A DNA stretch of 64,000 nucleotides from Kappaphycus alvarezii. Its lineage: Eukaryota > Rhodophyta > Florideophyceae > Gigartinales > Solieriaceae. Location of the stretch: the NCBI GenBank assembly GCA_002205965.3, contig NADL03000703.1:372001-436000 (forward strand). Reading direction: 5' to 3'. Under the pieces are notes generated by a model. It was not told the origin of the DNA. It ran no database searches and was given only the letters and a program-made list of their open reading frames with translations. The first letter of the stretch is position 1; every line of letters begins with the position of its first letter. The translations under genes were made by a program, and so were the position numbers. Below are positions 1-12,761 of this stretch, in pieces.

Positions 1-272
1 GGCCTCTGCCATCACTGTCTCCTGCGCCGCGCTGGTGCATCTTTTCGCCACTAAATCCACCGTCCACCGGTCTCCACTCATTGCCGTCATGATTATCTTC
101 AATGCTACCTTCCCCCTGCGTCACCCATTTCCTCATCGGTCGTGTTCCCCATTTCCCTTCTAACCCTTTCGTCCCCTTATATCAACTCATTCCGTCATCT
201 CATCCCCTCTCTTCACCCCTCCCGTCATCCCCATGCTTCCTCGCACATGCGGAACTCAACCTACACCGCAAC
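1..272. other. Leader region before the first ectodomain gene
   Basis: No gene is supported here. The stretch is C/T-rich, like the DNA before other genes in this window (for example upstream of the prenyltransferase). It probably holds the promoter and 5' UTR of the gene whose signal peptide starts at 273. Confidence 0.4.
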
Positions 273-3200
273 ATGCTTCCCACCGCTCTCCTTTTCATCT
301 TCCTCGTCCTCGCGCCCAGCTTCTCCCCCGTCCTCTGCAATGACTCTCTCAACTCTCGCCAGACTCCTCTCTCGATTCCAGAATCTCAGCACCAGTCCAA
401 AACACCAACCACCTGCACCATAACTACCCATTCCGAACCCGTCCGCAAGCTCCTCCACATCAACGGCACCGCCGATGATATCCTCTACTTTTCACTCTGT
501 TTCACAAATCCCACATCAGGTCTTACCCTCTTCGAATCTCCTCAAACCCAGATGTCCTTCGCGTCGATCAAACAGAACCCTCCGATGTCTCCCTCGACCG
601 CTTTCAACTTGATCTTGCCGCCTGTCAGAATATCACCGCCACCTTCTCCTTTGATCGCATGGTTGGCACCACAAATTACACCCTGCAAGTTCGGAAAACT
701 GCTACCCAAATCATTTGCGCAACCAGGTGTCATTTATCATCGTCGGCTTCTCCATCCTGCAAATCTCCTTACTCCCCTCCACACAAATTACCGCCCGAAA
801 TGCAACAACCAAAGCCGTCAATACTGTCGTTTCTGGCTCCCCGCACCAGCTGCGCATGCATTACGACGATGTACTTGTCACTCGCTTCATGATGTTGAAC
901 ATCTTTATTCAGTTTCCAGACGGTACAAATTCCACTTCCAAGTCAAGTCCTTCCTGCTCGACGCTCTCAACCATCTTATTGTGTCTTCAGAGAATACCGA
1001 TGCAACCTCGCCTGTCTTTTTGGACAAGCATTGCAAAATTGTCCAATCCGGTCAACAGCTAAGTCACTCGTCCTGTGGATTTGCCATTGAGCTCGCTGCC
1101 ATGAACACTGGTTTTACTTGGCCATGTGGTTGCGCTTTGAGCCTTATCATGATGGCACATCCCTCTTTTTGTTTTCGTGGGATTTCATCCTTCTTGGGGA
1201 CCATGACCTTGATCATGAAGCTCTTGAGAGTATTCTCTACGTCTCTGTTGTAGGCAACCCACCGCCCATTGTTCTTGACCTCTATCCAGGACACCACTTC
1301 GCCGCACGGGTGGCGAGCATCTTACTGTGGTCATGGACAATACGGAAGGCTCGAATGTCCGTTTCCTCACCATCGGAGTGCTCACTTGTCTCGAGTTGCA
1401 TGACTCGTATCGTCAGAGACCAGACGGAACCTATGAGGCCATCTACATTACGCAACCAGGGAATGGAACCAATTTAGCGTGGGACTTGCATGTGTCGTAT
1501 CCGGAAGGGATCACGCGCACAGCAAAAATGACGTCGCTGCAGTTGCACTTCGCTATTTCTTACTCGACTGCCGTGTTGCAGATCCAGTCTATTTCGCCAG
1601 CGTCGGGCATGCAGGTGATCTCATTGTCATGACCGGGTATTTCGATGGTTTGACCCCGAGAACTCGAACCACGATGTATACATTGGTTCAAAGACGCTAC
1701 GCTCTTTGAGAATTACCGTGCTTGTTAATGACGCAGGAACTGAGATATCCTTCGAGCTTCCAAGTCGGTCTGCCGTTGGTGCTGCTTACCAGTACGATGT
1801 CATAGTTGTTGTAGGTGCAGAAACCACCGCAAGAGTGACTTTCACATACAAGGCAAACAGTGTCATCTTGGAGGTTATCGTATACGGTGCTAGCTACGAT
1901 CTAGAACAGGAACTTTATGTGGTGGGCGGGTGCGCAGTGTCCCGTTTTGTGGCTTCTCTTTTCCGGAGTTCCAGAACCCGAAATGTTCCATTGGTCAGTT
2001 GTGGGCTCGGCAGATATTTCTGGCCAGAATCTTGTCGTCGAGCAGACAAACGTTTCGAATGATACAAGGACTCTTCTACTGTTTCCACAGACTTTCGGTG
2101 GAAAGCAGGGCAAGTATGAGGTCAGTGCGAGCTGCTCAATTGACGGTGAGGAGTTCACGTCCACAGTTGTCGTGATGAAGCAAATCAAACCGGTGATTGG
2201 AGTCACCCTTCCCAAGCCGCTTCCGAGAAGCATTTCCAGTCCTGACGTCCCTTTGCGAGTAGCGGCTGTTATTACGACACCCCGCACCGACTGCTACAAC
2301 CACACTGCGAAAATCATATACCGATGGTCCTACGGAGTGACACCCAAGAGTTTTCTTACCGCAATTTTTCAACTTACCCGCGAATGCATCTCAACGCCTG
2401 CCAAGCTTGGGAGAGAGTATGTCATACCCCAGTCAAGACTCCAGGTTGGCAATCTCTCCGTGTCACTCCATGCTTACATGGAAGATGAGCCGGCAGTGTT
2501 TGGAATGGCGACAATCTCTTTCACAGTTCTACCCGCTCCTCTCGTAGCTGTGATCGGATATGGGCTTCAAAAATCCTGCATAGCGTCGCCACGGATTTAA
2601 AAATGACTGCAGAGAACAGTTATGATCCTGATGGGCCTTATCTACGAAATAGCAGTGAGGTATCAAGCTTTGAATGGGAATGTATGTTTATGAGGCTTTG
2701 GCCAATGAAACAAGCTCGCAAAAATGCAGCCAAGCCTGTTGCCAGATACGGATGCGAGTTCTTTCACAGTCACCAAGCAGTCCCTCAATGCAGTGGTGAC
2801 TCCTCGAATCGGAGGGTAAGGATCGCTTATTCTTCATACAATACTCAGTTGTGGTCTCCGTGGACGGCAGAAATCCAAAACAGGTCCAGAGTATTGAGAT
2901 AAGCCCGGAAAATTTGCCGCTGCATCTTTAGGTGGTTTGCGGATCGTAGATAACAGAGGTAATGCCGTTGACTGGAACAAGGTGCGGTATTTTGATGATA
3001 TCCTGATCGTACCAGATGGACACAACGTCTCCTGGGCCTTTGAAATAAGGGCTCCGGTTTCTAGTTCCCTCATTCTAAAGCAGCCAGGAAACCTGATACT
3101 TCACCCAGGCTACTTTGATCCCACACTTTCGGCCTCTACACAGTCACTTCCTCTGGGTATCAAGGCTAATTCACTCGCTCCCTCTCAGAACTACGAACTT

Positions 3201-5011
3201 GTGATACCTATCGTGTCCACTGTGTCAGGTGTGGAAAAGGGCGAGTCTACGATTGTCTTCAGCACAGAAGATATGCCTATATTAATACTACCGGAACTTC
3301 CTGTAGTACATGGCGATGCCGAGACGACTTTTACAGCCTTTGCGCGTGTCAATTTAGACTCTCCCATGATTTCCTGTATTATTTCTATCTCGTTGACGAT
3401 GATGGTGAGCAATACTGTCTTGATGGCTGCAGTGGAAGCCCCTATGTTCAGTTCACGTTTTCCGAGCCTGGAAACTTCAAGATTCTCGTGAAGCTCATGG
3501 ATGCAAGGAAAAACCTTATTTGATGAAGCCTCGTTCAACCAAAGCATACATATCACTGCAGATTCTTTTGAAGTAAGTGCTTGTCGCATCCAAGACAAAG
3601 TTTGTCCGCATTTGAAGAAATCTTGAGAAAAATTCATCATCAAGGGGATCACGGAAGCTTCGAGTTGCTTGTATCATCTCTGTCCTACAAGATGCGAGGA
3701 GGCATTCTGAAAGCTCCTCGGATGATGACACCGAGGTTTTGGATCTTGCGTGGATGCAATGCATCAGATTGTGCAAAATTCCGCCCCGACCACGATGACT
3801 TCGAAGAGCTACGTTACAACCGCTGTCAGATTTGCAAGCATAGACAATGAATATTTTGCGTCCCAGGGATCATGTACACCTTATTTTCTATGGTTGACAA
3901 AGCAATTAAGCAATTCCAGAAACCGAGGCCTATGATGTGCAAAGTGAACTGCTGCTATTCTACAACTTATCTGCAAGGCATGATCAGTACCCTTGCTGGT
4001 TCTTCATCAAGAGTTCGTCTGCAGCAATTCGGATCTGGTTCAGGTCTGGACGCTCGAAGCCTCCTAATTGATATGTATCGCTTGCAAGAAGATCATTCAC
4101 AGCTGTTCTATCAAGAGACGCCGAATGCGGGCTTGTGAAGCACTTTGATACAATCGTAGCCGAGGAAGAGCTGCTGGGGATATCAACTCCTTTATTGTCA
4201 ACAGACACTCCTCCAGGTCGGCCAACGGAAACAATCCTGAGACATTTGACATTTTGAGCACTTACGAAAAGGCGAACGAGAAACCTAGTTACTCAACCTT
4301 TACACTAGCAGTTCTCTGTAATCCGGACCAAGCAAAAGGTATACGAGGAGAGGCCTCTAGTTTCGAATGGTGTGATGGGGTGTTCAGCGGATTTGAAGCA
4401 GAGGCTAATGAAACAGTCGTGTAGACCCGAGCCAAAAGCGTGTTTTCAGTGTTATGGAAACAATTGATTACACATGGCTGAGCGGAATAAGTGGAGACGA
4501 CCGCCATCGGATACATGTTTCTTGTGACAACAAACGTTCTCTGGTCGAACGGGGAGGAATTAGTTTATGGGTGCCACCAAAAATTCACGACTGTTACGCA
4601 GTGAACACGTCAATGGCAAGACTTGGTGTTACGTCCAGCAGAGGATGCTTGTCGGCGCAAGGTTTGTTGTTCAAGATCTCGGAAGCCTTTCGAGCCAAAG
4701 GTGTTAATGCGCGATTTGCGAAGAAACTTTTCTGCTGTCGATGCCAGCGTTCATCAGATGGATCGTCAACAATTTTAATGACCGCGTCCGCTCCAGGTGT
4801 CTTCGGTGCTGTTGGCACTGATTGTCCTGTCAGCGCTCGAAAGCCTACCCTCGCTCTACCGTACGGGGAGGATACAGATTTCTTGTACATCGTTTTGGGC
4901 GGAGTCACGCTCGCCTTGGTCGGAGTGACATTACTTGGGTTGCCACTGGTTCGGCGTTCCAGGCATATTCTGGTGCGGCGGCAGCTGCGGCGTAAATCTA
5001 GAAAGCTTTAG
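273..5011 (+). CDS. Large REJ/PKD-like ectodomain membrane protein, copy 1 (frame-broken)
   Basis: The ATG at 273 opens a hydrophobic signal peptide (MLPTALLFIFLVLAPSF). A long extracellular region follows in several reading frames, and one membrane segment lies near 4885-4950 (IVLGGVTLALVGVTLLGL), then a short basic tail and a stop at 5011. A REJ/PKD-like signature is visible at about 2610-2690: ENSYDPDGPY followed by FEWEC. A CLDGC motif lies near 3420. The same order of blocks occurs in copy 2 downstream: NGT..DI near the start, TP..LGRE.VIP, the REJ signature, the C.DGC block, and the membrane end. The two are therefore tandem paralogs, well diverged. The frame changes many times with no clear introns; a shift near 2685 is explained by one missing T in TTT. 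REJ domains are known from polycystin/sperm-receptor proteins; what this protein binds is unknown. It is a pseudogene if the shifts are real. Confidence 0.6.
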
Positions 5012-5841
5012 TACTGAATGATCGCCGTCAGTACGATTTGCAAGTTAGAAATATCAATGATTGTAGAAAAAGTATCGCAAGGATAATTTTGATGGAGTGG
5101 AAATTGAACTTCTGTGTGTAGAATCCCTTTCAACATGTTGAGCCGGTCATATACGCAGTAAAACCGCGAAGTCCTTTCCTGAATTGCAGCGATCTACTAT
5201 CGAGGACCGCTAGACTTCCACCGTTGACTCGGAGCTTACGACTGCTGGTCCGAGACTAATACTACAGGGTTTAAGGGTGCATTGGATCTCCCTTGGACTC
5301 GTGCGAGAAACAGAATACTATGCACGGAGGCCGCATGGTTACTCTGGGGGTGCATTTGAAACGAGTTGTGGTCCATTCCGAATTAAAAACGGCAACTGAA
5401 TCTAGAGGAGACAGTTCATCGTCCTGAGAAGATCTGTTTGTAGAATTGAATATATTTCTCATTAACAGGAAGAAAGCAAAGTAGGATTCCTTTCCGGTGA
5501 GATGTATTATATCTCTTCGAAGCGTGTGTAGAAGGATAATTCGCTACGCAGAATCAAGTTTCAATATCCAAATTTCGTTTCCCCACGAACGAACGGATTC
5601 CCACTGCTGCCTATTCCCTTCCTCTCGTTCTCCAGCTTCAACCTATGCCCCAAGACAATATTTCTGAGACTTGGTTAGGCTCACTTCTCTTTGTCGCTGT
5701 TGACCTCATTTGAATTTGGGAACGCGCGGACCCCCACTGTATGGCTGCGATCGATATAGTGGGCTTCCAGAGGCAAAAATCAAGGCCTATTTTAGAATAG
5801 GCACCGTTCTCTAGTGTAACAGACTAAGAACAGCCCGGAGA
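5012..5841. promoter_or_regulatory. Intergenic region between the tandem ectodomain genes
   Basis: No coding region is seen. It presumably contains the 3' end of copy 1 and the promoter of copy 2. A perfect 7-bp inverted repeat (GCCTATT / AATAGGC, spacer TTAG) lies at 5785-5802, about 40 bp before the ATG at 5842. It could be a protein-binding site or a short hairpin in the 5' UTR. Confidence 0.35.
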
Positions 5842-8800
5842 ATGGTGTTGTTATCATCGCTTTATTCCTTCCTTGGAGCCATAGTCATTGCTGCAATCAC
5901 TGATTCTTCGAGAGCAATCCCATCTTCAATGGCAAAAACTATGACGTCCCATGGCAAAATCGGCCGGACAATTTCTTACGGCCTCAGAGCAGACAATCCC
6001 GGAATGATACTAACGATTTGAGCGGTTTCTACCACGATGGTCCTTACCTCCGTCGAGTTTTGATGGTGAACGGAACTTCAGAGGATATTGTGACGTTCCC
6101 TTTTCGTCCGGAGCAAGGAAAGGCACCTTCAGACTACAACTTCACTTTTGCTTCAAACAATACTGAAATCCTAGACCCCGATACGGACATTTCCTTTGCT
6201 CAAATCGAGTTTGAGAGAATGTTGAATATAACTGCAGCTATCGACTTCAACAAGTTTCCTGGTGTTCAACGTTTGACTCTAGAAGCCAGAAGGATAACTG
6301 GGGACTTGTAGTTGACTCAATTTCTGTGGACTACTTGGCTGCCGGGATGGCTATTTATGAGCCTCAGAATAGATCTTTGATAACAGGTGCAGGACGGTCT
6401 CTAAGGATCCCCAGCTACGAGGACATTTACGACGAACCACATCGGGAGTTTGACGTGTTCATCCAATATTGAACGGGACAGACTCCTCGCATATTTTGAA
6501 GCATTCAAATCCTATCCCAAGATTTACTATCAGTGGCATGACAGCCAAATTTGACGATTACAAGGGTCAAGTTCAATGGGATGACGAACTCTGCTCAGTA
6601 TCAGGCGGTGATTGGGATGGACGAAAAGTTATTCTGAATCAAGGATGCGGAATGGGTTTCGCTATGGGGATCGTAAACGACTCTTATTTTGACGGGTTCC
6701 ACTTTGCCTTCGACTTTGAGAAGAATCGTGCAGGAAGTTTGGAGTAGTTTTTGAATGGGAAGAATTCACAACTACTCGGAGTTTGAGGACGAAATGTTTA
6801 CAAACTACATCAACGCCGAGATATTGGGTCAACCACCCGTAGTGGTGATGGCAATCGAACCAGAGATTGTATTTGATCGAAATGGAGATCAGGAGCTGTA
6901 CGTGGAAATGATCAACACAGCTGATGTGAACATTACTTCTTTCAATGTGAATGGAATTCAGTTTCCGTTGATTCCCGGATCGAGACAAAGTTTCTCCACT
7001 CCGCCAGATTTCTTTGAATCTGCAAAGTTCTTGACGAAGGCAGGCAAAGGCAAGAGACTACCATGGACCATTTCGGGAACCAGACAAAAACTGTCAACTG
7101 GTGGTAATAAGATTATTGAAGTTGCAACCGTCATCGACGAAACTGGCTTCCAGTTTTCTTACGACGGAGTAGATATTTACGTCCACAATGTAAGCCCAAC
7201 GTCAGTTTCTGAACGGGGTGGGGAAAAGGTTGTGATGTCTGGAAATTTTACGGAATTCAATGTTAGCAATCCGGATCACGGGTTCTCATTGGCAGAACTA
7301 CTCTCGAGCAAGGCAGTTACACAACACACCATCTTCGATCGAGTTTCTAAGCCCCCCGAGGCAGAAAATCGGTTCTGGGTGGGAGTATAGTGTTATTGTG
7401 CGGATTGACAATTCGTTTTCTCAACCAGTTACCCTTGGATATGAGCCTATTTCACTTACCGCTCACCAACACGTTTTTGGGACATCTTTTGACCCAGATA
7501 TTGGAGTACATGCGGTGAGCTCTTGTGGAAATACCACCTTTATGGCTGTCTTGCAGAATTACAACGGAGCTGATGGCTTGTACTCATGGAAGTTATTGAA
7601 TTCTGCAGGCTTTGATCTGTTCTCTTTTGAAAACGCTACTTTATTGGTGAAGGACGAACATTCTCTTGACTTACCTAACAAGTTCATTCCACATTTTTAT
7701 ACGATTTACCAACTTATCGCTGAAATTGTCGTCGGTAATCTTTCCACAACGAGTGTTTTTCATGTGCAGAGGACCGAAAACGTCGTTGTCGGTGTCAACT
7801 TGGTTCAACCAGAGAATAGGACAATATCTTCTCCTCCTGTCAACATGCGGATAGTAGCAAAAGTTGATATTCCTGATTGCTATCAAGAGACTCCTGTTTT
7901 AACTTACGAATGGGAATATGAGGATAAGGTGCAAACTCTTCTTGACGCGGAGAGGGTGGGAATGGGACCGCTAAGTGTACACAACAGTGAACTGAAGCCA
8001 CATTTTCACAAGTACATCTTCTCTTTCAAGAACAGGTCCGGAACAGTCGACGGGAAGATAACCCCGACAAGACTTGGACGAGAACTGGTCATTCCAGGGA
8101 GGAACTGCAACATGGAATTCACCGCGTTCGGCTGACAGTTAGATCCGACAAAGATGCGCGACTTATAGGGACTTCAGGTACCTCTGTTACCATTGCTGAA
8201 GACGAACTCAGGGCCATCATTGGAACAGGCCAGGCGTCGAGAAGAGCATCTGATGCAGAGGACCTGTATATCTCTGCCCAGGGAAGCACTGATCCTGATA
8301 TTATTGCAGGTGGAAGCCCATCTTCTGGCTTGTCGTATGAATGGACTTGCCTCTTTTCACACAGTCTTAACCTCAGCTCTGCAGAAAACTGCTCTAGCTT
8401 ATTTACTTCCTCCAAACGCAAGAAATCTGTCGTCTTTCTCTATCCCGATGGAGACACTTCAGAACTACTCCAGTCTTGCGACAGATGATATTGAGGGTGA
8501 GGTTTATTTACGATACACTCTGACAGTGAGAAAGGGGGCCAGATTAGGCACAGCTTCACAGACTATTGCTGTGGTGAGCGCAGGAGGTTTGAAGCTGGCA
8601 GGCTACGAGAGGATTGAGTTACTGAACTCTCTCGGAGAGCGCTTAGACCACCGCGCTGTTCCATTTTGGGATGAAGTCATCATTCGTCCAATTACATCCC
8701 TGAACACAGAATGGCGTTTTCGTCTGGAGGAACCACTTCATGAAAAGCGTACTTTCTTTGCCGGTGGTTCGAGGCTAATATCTAGCCCAGGATACTACTC

Positions 8801-10900
8801 GGTGGCCGGAAGGAGCGATCCTGGTTTTCAACGACTACAATTAGGAATCAAGGCCGACGAGCTCTCTCCAAATGAAGACTACTCTTTCTCGATATCCATT
8901 CAAGAACCTGGAAAATTGTCAGATGAGGTATTGATCTCTTTTCACACGGTTGAAGTTCCATCCATAATCTTCCCCAGCATTGCTAGCAACACTGGAACAG
9001 TGAACACTACATTCAAGGCTTCAGCGGCCACATCCTTTAATGCAAATCTTCCTATTCCTTCCAGTTTTATCTCATAGAGCAAGATAAGCCTACGAGAGAA
9101 TATTGCATCGATGGATGCACAGGCGCAAACACAGTGCGATTCCAGGTGCCAAAGCCAGGACTATATACTGTTCAGTGTCGACTTTTGTGTGCTAGTGGCA
9201 AGAAACTGCTTGCTGTTAAGAACAACACTGCCTTGCTCTCCGTGCAGGCCTCAGATTCAGTTAGACAGGCGGACCAGTTCGACCAGGAAATAGATCGAGA
9301 TTACATCCTTGGAGATGATGGCTCCGTGAATCAAAAAGGATTCTTCATCACTGAGTCTATGTATGAGCACAACGAAACTGCCGTAGCCATCTCTGATGAC
9401 CCCTCCAATGACCTATGCGCAAATTACACAAGAAAATGGGCACGCATGTCCCGTGTTATTGTCGGGAATGAGCTCCCGAACACAGCGAACGCACGCAACT
9501 ATGTTAGCCTGGCTTCAAACTTTGCTCGTCTGAAATGCGTTGAGGATGCTGAAACCTTGTATGAACTTCTTGGCATGGTCGACGAATCAATTTCTCGCAC
9601 ACCTTCAGAAGAAACTCTGACCACGACAGCATATTCTAGGAAGGAAGACCTCCCTAATGTGGAACTTGAAGAGGAATTACTTCGTTTCTATAATTTCAGT
9701 ATGAGTCGCGCATTATCGAGTGTGGCTGGTGGTTCCTCTAGAGGAAGGCTTGTGCCTGCTGAAGGGGCAGTGAATAACCTGGTTCTCGACCTTTCCGAAA
9801 TGTGGATGACTCACATCACTGCATCAGCTACAAGTGGAAGAGTTTGTGGATGGGACGCCACATACACTTCGAGTTCAATTGATGGTGAGCCAGATAGTTC
9901 TTTAACGCCATCCAAGTCTGAACCTCCTCTCGGCATAAATACCATTAGAGTTGCCGTAATGTGTAATCGTGAGCAAGGGACATCTCTGTCGACTCCATTT
10001 GCAAGTTTTGAGTGGTGCGACTCGGTGTATGATTTATCCGCAAGTGAACGAATATTGATTACTGTGGCAGAATCATTCGATTACCCATACTTATCCGGTG
10101 TTCAAGGGACGAATCGCTCCGATAGTAGAAGACTTGTAATGGTAGATATCACCACTCTCGGTGAGAGTAATCGACTTGTGTCGGCAATGTCGGACAGTGC
10201 TGTTGTTGCTCAGACTGAATCTGAGGATGAAGAGTTTGAGGCATGCTACCGAATAAGACTAACCATGGGAAGCGAGGCAATGACCAGGTCAGATGAGTGT
10301 TCACGCAATGTTCCGTACCATATGTGGCCCCGGAAGGCGTACGGAAAATCACTCAGCGAGCCATTTCAAAACGGGGCGTACCAACGAAGAACTGCAGGAG
10401 TTAAAGTTACACCAGAGACAAGAAACGACTCAGCCACTGTCATTGCAAAGTCAAATATTCTTGGGCTTTACGGAGCGTACCGCACAACTTGTGACAGACC
10501 GGCGTCTATCTCCCTTGGCGGTGTAGGTCTAACTCTTGTTGGACTTATGCTTGGAATAACTATGGTCATTCTTGCGATAATGGGTCTGACTTATGGGCTG
10601 ATAACGACGTTAGTTGGAGTTGCAGTGTTGAGTGATGATGAGGAGGAAATCTTGGAAAATTATGTCGAGCGCGACTTTTTTGGGCGAGGACAAGTCCGTC
10701 TGAATATGGTCCAAGATTCCGAAAACGGGTCATCTGCTTCAGGATCATACGGTTCAGATGATAGCAGAGCGGCTAACAGGCGTGAGTTGCCTGCGGAGGG
10801 AGAATTATTAGAAGAAACGGATTCAATACCTGACAATGTAGGGTCTGCGGTATTTTCCGCACGGGAGAGCGCCGCATCAGGATTACCAAAGGAGAGGTAG
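5842..10900 (+). CDS. Large REJ/PKD-like ectodomain membrane protein, copy 2 (frame-broken)
   Basis: The ATG at 5842 begins a signal peptide (MVLLSSLYSFLGAIVIAAI). The ectodomain has many N-glycosylation sequons. A clear REJ/PKD-like signature lies near 8270-8350 (ISAQGSTDPD, then SGLSYEWTC). A CIDGC block follows near 9105, matching CLDGC in copy 1. The last 1.77 kb (9134-10900) is one intact frame. It ends with a long hydrophobic region at about 10505-10632, possibly one long or two short membrane helices, and an acidic/serine-rich cytoplasmic tail of roughly 90 residues that copy 1 lacks. Reading-frame changes lie near 6010, 6300, 6470, 6735, 6775, 7340-7385, 8128, 8450 and 9060. Most are restored by one extra base, for example G4 to G5 near 6302, and none looks like a spliced intron. 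Likely a type I surface protein; ligand and function are unknown. Confidence 0.65.
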
Positions 10901-10903
10901 AGG

Positions 10904-11690
10904 GTTCTGGACTACCGCGATTTTTGTACAACTACATGGGTGGATAGAGAAAGGACAGCCTAACTGGCCGAATTCGCAATCAGAACGTAAGAGGTTGTAA
11001 AGAAGCCACTTGAAATGAGCTTGAAGACCAACTGGCACAACTGACCTCACAGTGCTGAATGAAATGGGGCCCGTAGATTTGTGCTCCTGATCTAGAGCGA
11101 TGAGGGCAGCTCACTTCATGGCATACCCCACGTGCGAAGTTATTTGCGTAGCACCGAGGGCGCGACTGCATGTGAGGGCATTACTTGTTTCGCTGCAAAG
11201 GTTGCTAGTGTCATAGATAAGGTTGCGTCTTTGATCGATAGCATTGATCTGGCGCAAGCTGTTGTTTTGTTACGTCAAGCACTGCATACAACATACATCC
11301 AAAACGCGTGAGGATCTTTAGCGCTGAACGGGATTGCATGGAAAAAGTCAGCCCTATTCGAAAGTACGAAGTACTGCAATAAATTGACGAAGCTAGTGAA
11401 CATGGACGGAAAGTATTCTAGGGATGAGTGCAGTGACGAGTCCCAGAAATGAGATCAATACCCGTCAACAAGGGCGCTTGCATGCGAGAGTTGCACCCAC
11501 ATTTCACGAACAACACGCCCACCTCCAGTCGGGATTTGGACCAAAAACGAGCGATCTGCTGGTATGGCAAAGGTGGCGCCCTTTAGGTTTCCCGAACAAC
11601 CTTCTCCGCAGCGCTGGTGGTCATGCCGTCGTCAAGCGTGGTTGTTGCGGCCAATGTAATGAGACAAGTGTCCGAATCGGAATCATTGGG
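10904..11690. other. Intergenic DNA, no gene seen
   Basis: No reading frame here carries a recognisable domain. The left part should contain the 3' end of the ectodomain gene and the right part the 3' end of the minus-strand DUF2358-SOUL gene. Downstream SOUL-domain sequence could lie here in degraded form, but I cannot recognise it. Confidence 0.4.
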
Positions 11691-11699
11691 GCCACAAGC

Positions 11700-12355
11700 G
11701 GGTCCAGATATTTGATGCAGACATTTTCTTGAGGGTAACTCCCTGCGCTTTGAAACGCCTGACCTCAATTGTATCTGTGCGTCGCAGCAGATCAAAGCCT
11801 CCACATGAATTGAGGCCGACCTTCCCGGTGCACATTGCAAAAGGAGTCGCGCACGCCCTGCCAAGCAAAGAATGTGCTGTCGCGCAAGGAATCCCAGTAA
11901 TCGATATGGCGTATGACCAAGCCCGAATTGTCAACGACATAATCGCTCTGCCCTGTGAAAGTGACCATAGGCCTCCATGGAAGCATAGCGGTCATGGATA
12001 AGGCCCATCGGGTTCGCACGGTATCGGAGGAGATGATGCGGGTGTCGTAGGGAGAGGGAAGTCTGTGAGAAGACAGGCGAATTTTTTAGAAAGTTAATGT
12101 TTGCCTTGTATCTGGAAGTGCCGCGGAATTTGTTGAGGGGATCCTCAAAGGTGACGTTAGGGATAAAGAGTATAATCTGGGTTTGGAGTGGAGAATAGGG
12201 TAGCTCTGCGCGGAGGCGGTTGCAATTTCGGGAGATTTGATGGAGATGCAGCGCAACGTAGGGAGAAGAGGGGGATGTTGAAGTTTGAGATTGGGGACAT
12301 GGGAAAGGGGGAGGGGTAGAGGAGCGGCAGAGGCGAAGGCAAGACTTGTCGACAT
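11700..12355 (-). CDS. DUF2358-SOUL heme-binding family protein, plastid-type (frame-broken, 3' end unclear)
   Basis: The ATG at 12355 starts a Ser/Ala/Pro-rich, acid-poor leader (MSTSLAFASAAPLPLPLSHV) typical of a plastid transit peptide. After a frame change near 12086-12050 the reading continues with YDTRIISSDTVRTRWALSM, then LPWRP, SGLVIRHIDYWDS (about 11880-12045). This is the conserved core of DUF2358 (SnoaL-like fold). After another frame change near 11810 comes FDLLRRTDTIEVRRF (about 11760-11805), the opening strand of a SOUL heme-binding domain. The DUF2358 plus SOUL order is that of the Arabidopsis chloroplast heme-binding protein HBP5. The rest of the SOUL domain is not recognisable downstream, so the gene may be 3'-truncated or too shifted to read. 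An upstream in-frame ATG at 12583 would overlap the divergent gene's 5' region; 12355 gives the better leader. Role inferred: tetrapyrrole binding or transport in the plastid. Confidence 0.6.
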
Positions 12356-12761
12356 GTCAGAGTGAAGGTGAACGATAGAGTCGAGTTGAGGCGTGAAGGG
12401 AGTTGGGCGGCCTGCGCCCAAAGAGGTCATGTGCAAGAATTGAGGAGGCGGATTGGCGGTGCCTCCTAAGATGTGAAACGTCACTCTATTGCAAATTATG
12501 TGATGCCAAGTGGAAAACATCCAACACAACACCTGAAATCCCAGACTTTGACGCGAGACATTGGATTGATCCCAGCCATCCACATGCTTCGAAACGCCGA
12601 TTCAGGCGCCACAGAGGTACCTTTTACTATTTCAACCATTCAGGAAATTTTGGCATCAACTTCTCTACCCGCAATCTCCCTTCCCAAGGAAACACTTTCC
12701 TCCCTCCTCCCCCCTTCCCCTACTCACGCCACAACCGACCCCGGGTCACCCCTCCCTCACC
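12356..12761. promoter_or_regulatory. Divergent promoter region between the SOUL and prenyltransferase genes
   Basis: The two ATGs point away from each other and are 406 bp apart. The right half is strongly C/T-rich on the plus strand. No TATA box or other site is evident. A shared bidirectional promoter is inferred from position only. Confidence 0.4.

Noticed and set aside
273-10900. Explaining the frame changes in the ectodomain genes by introns
   Set aside because: At most breaks the protein similarity continues within one or two codons, leaving no room for an intron, and no GT-AG pairs fit.
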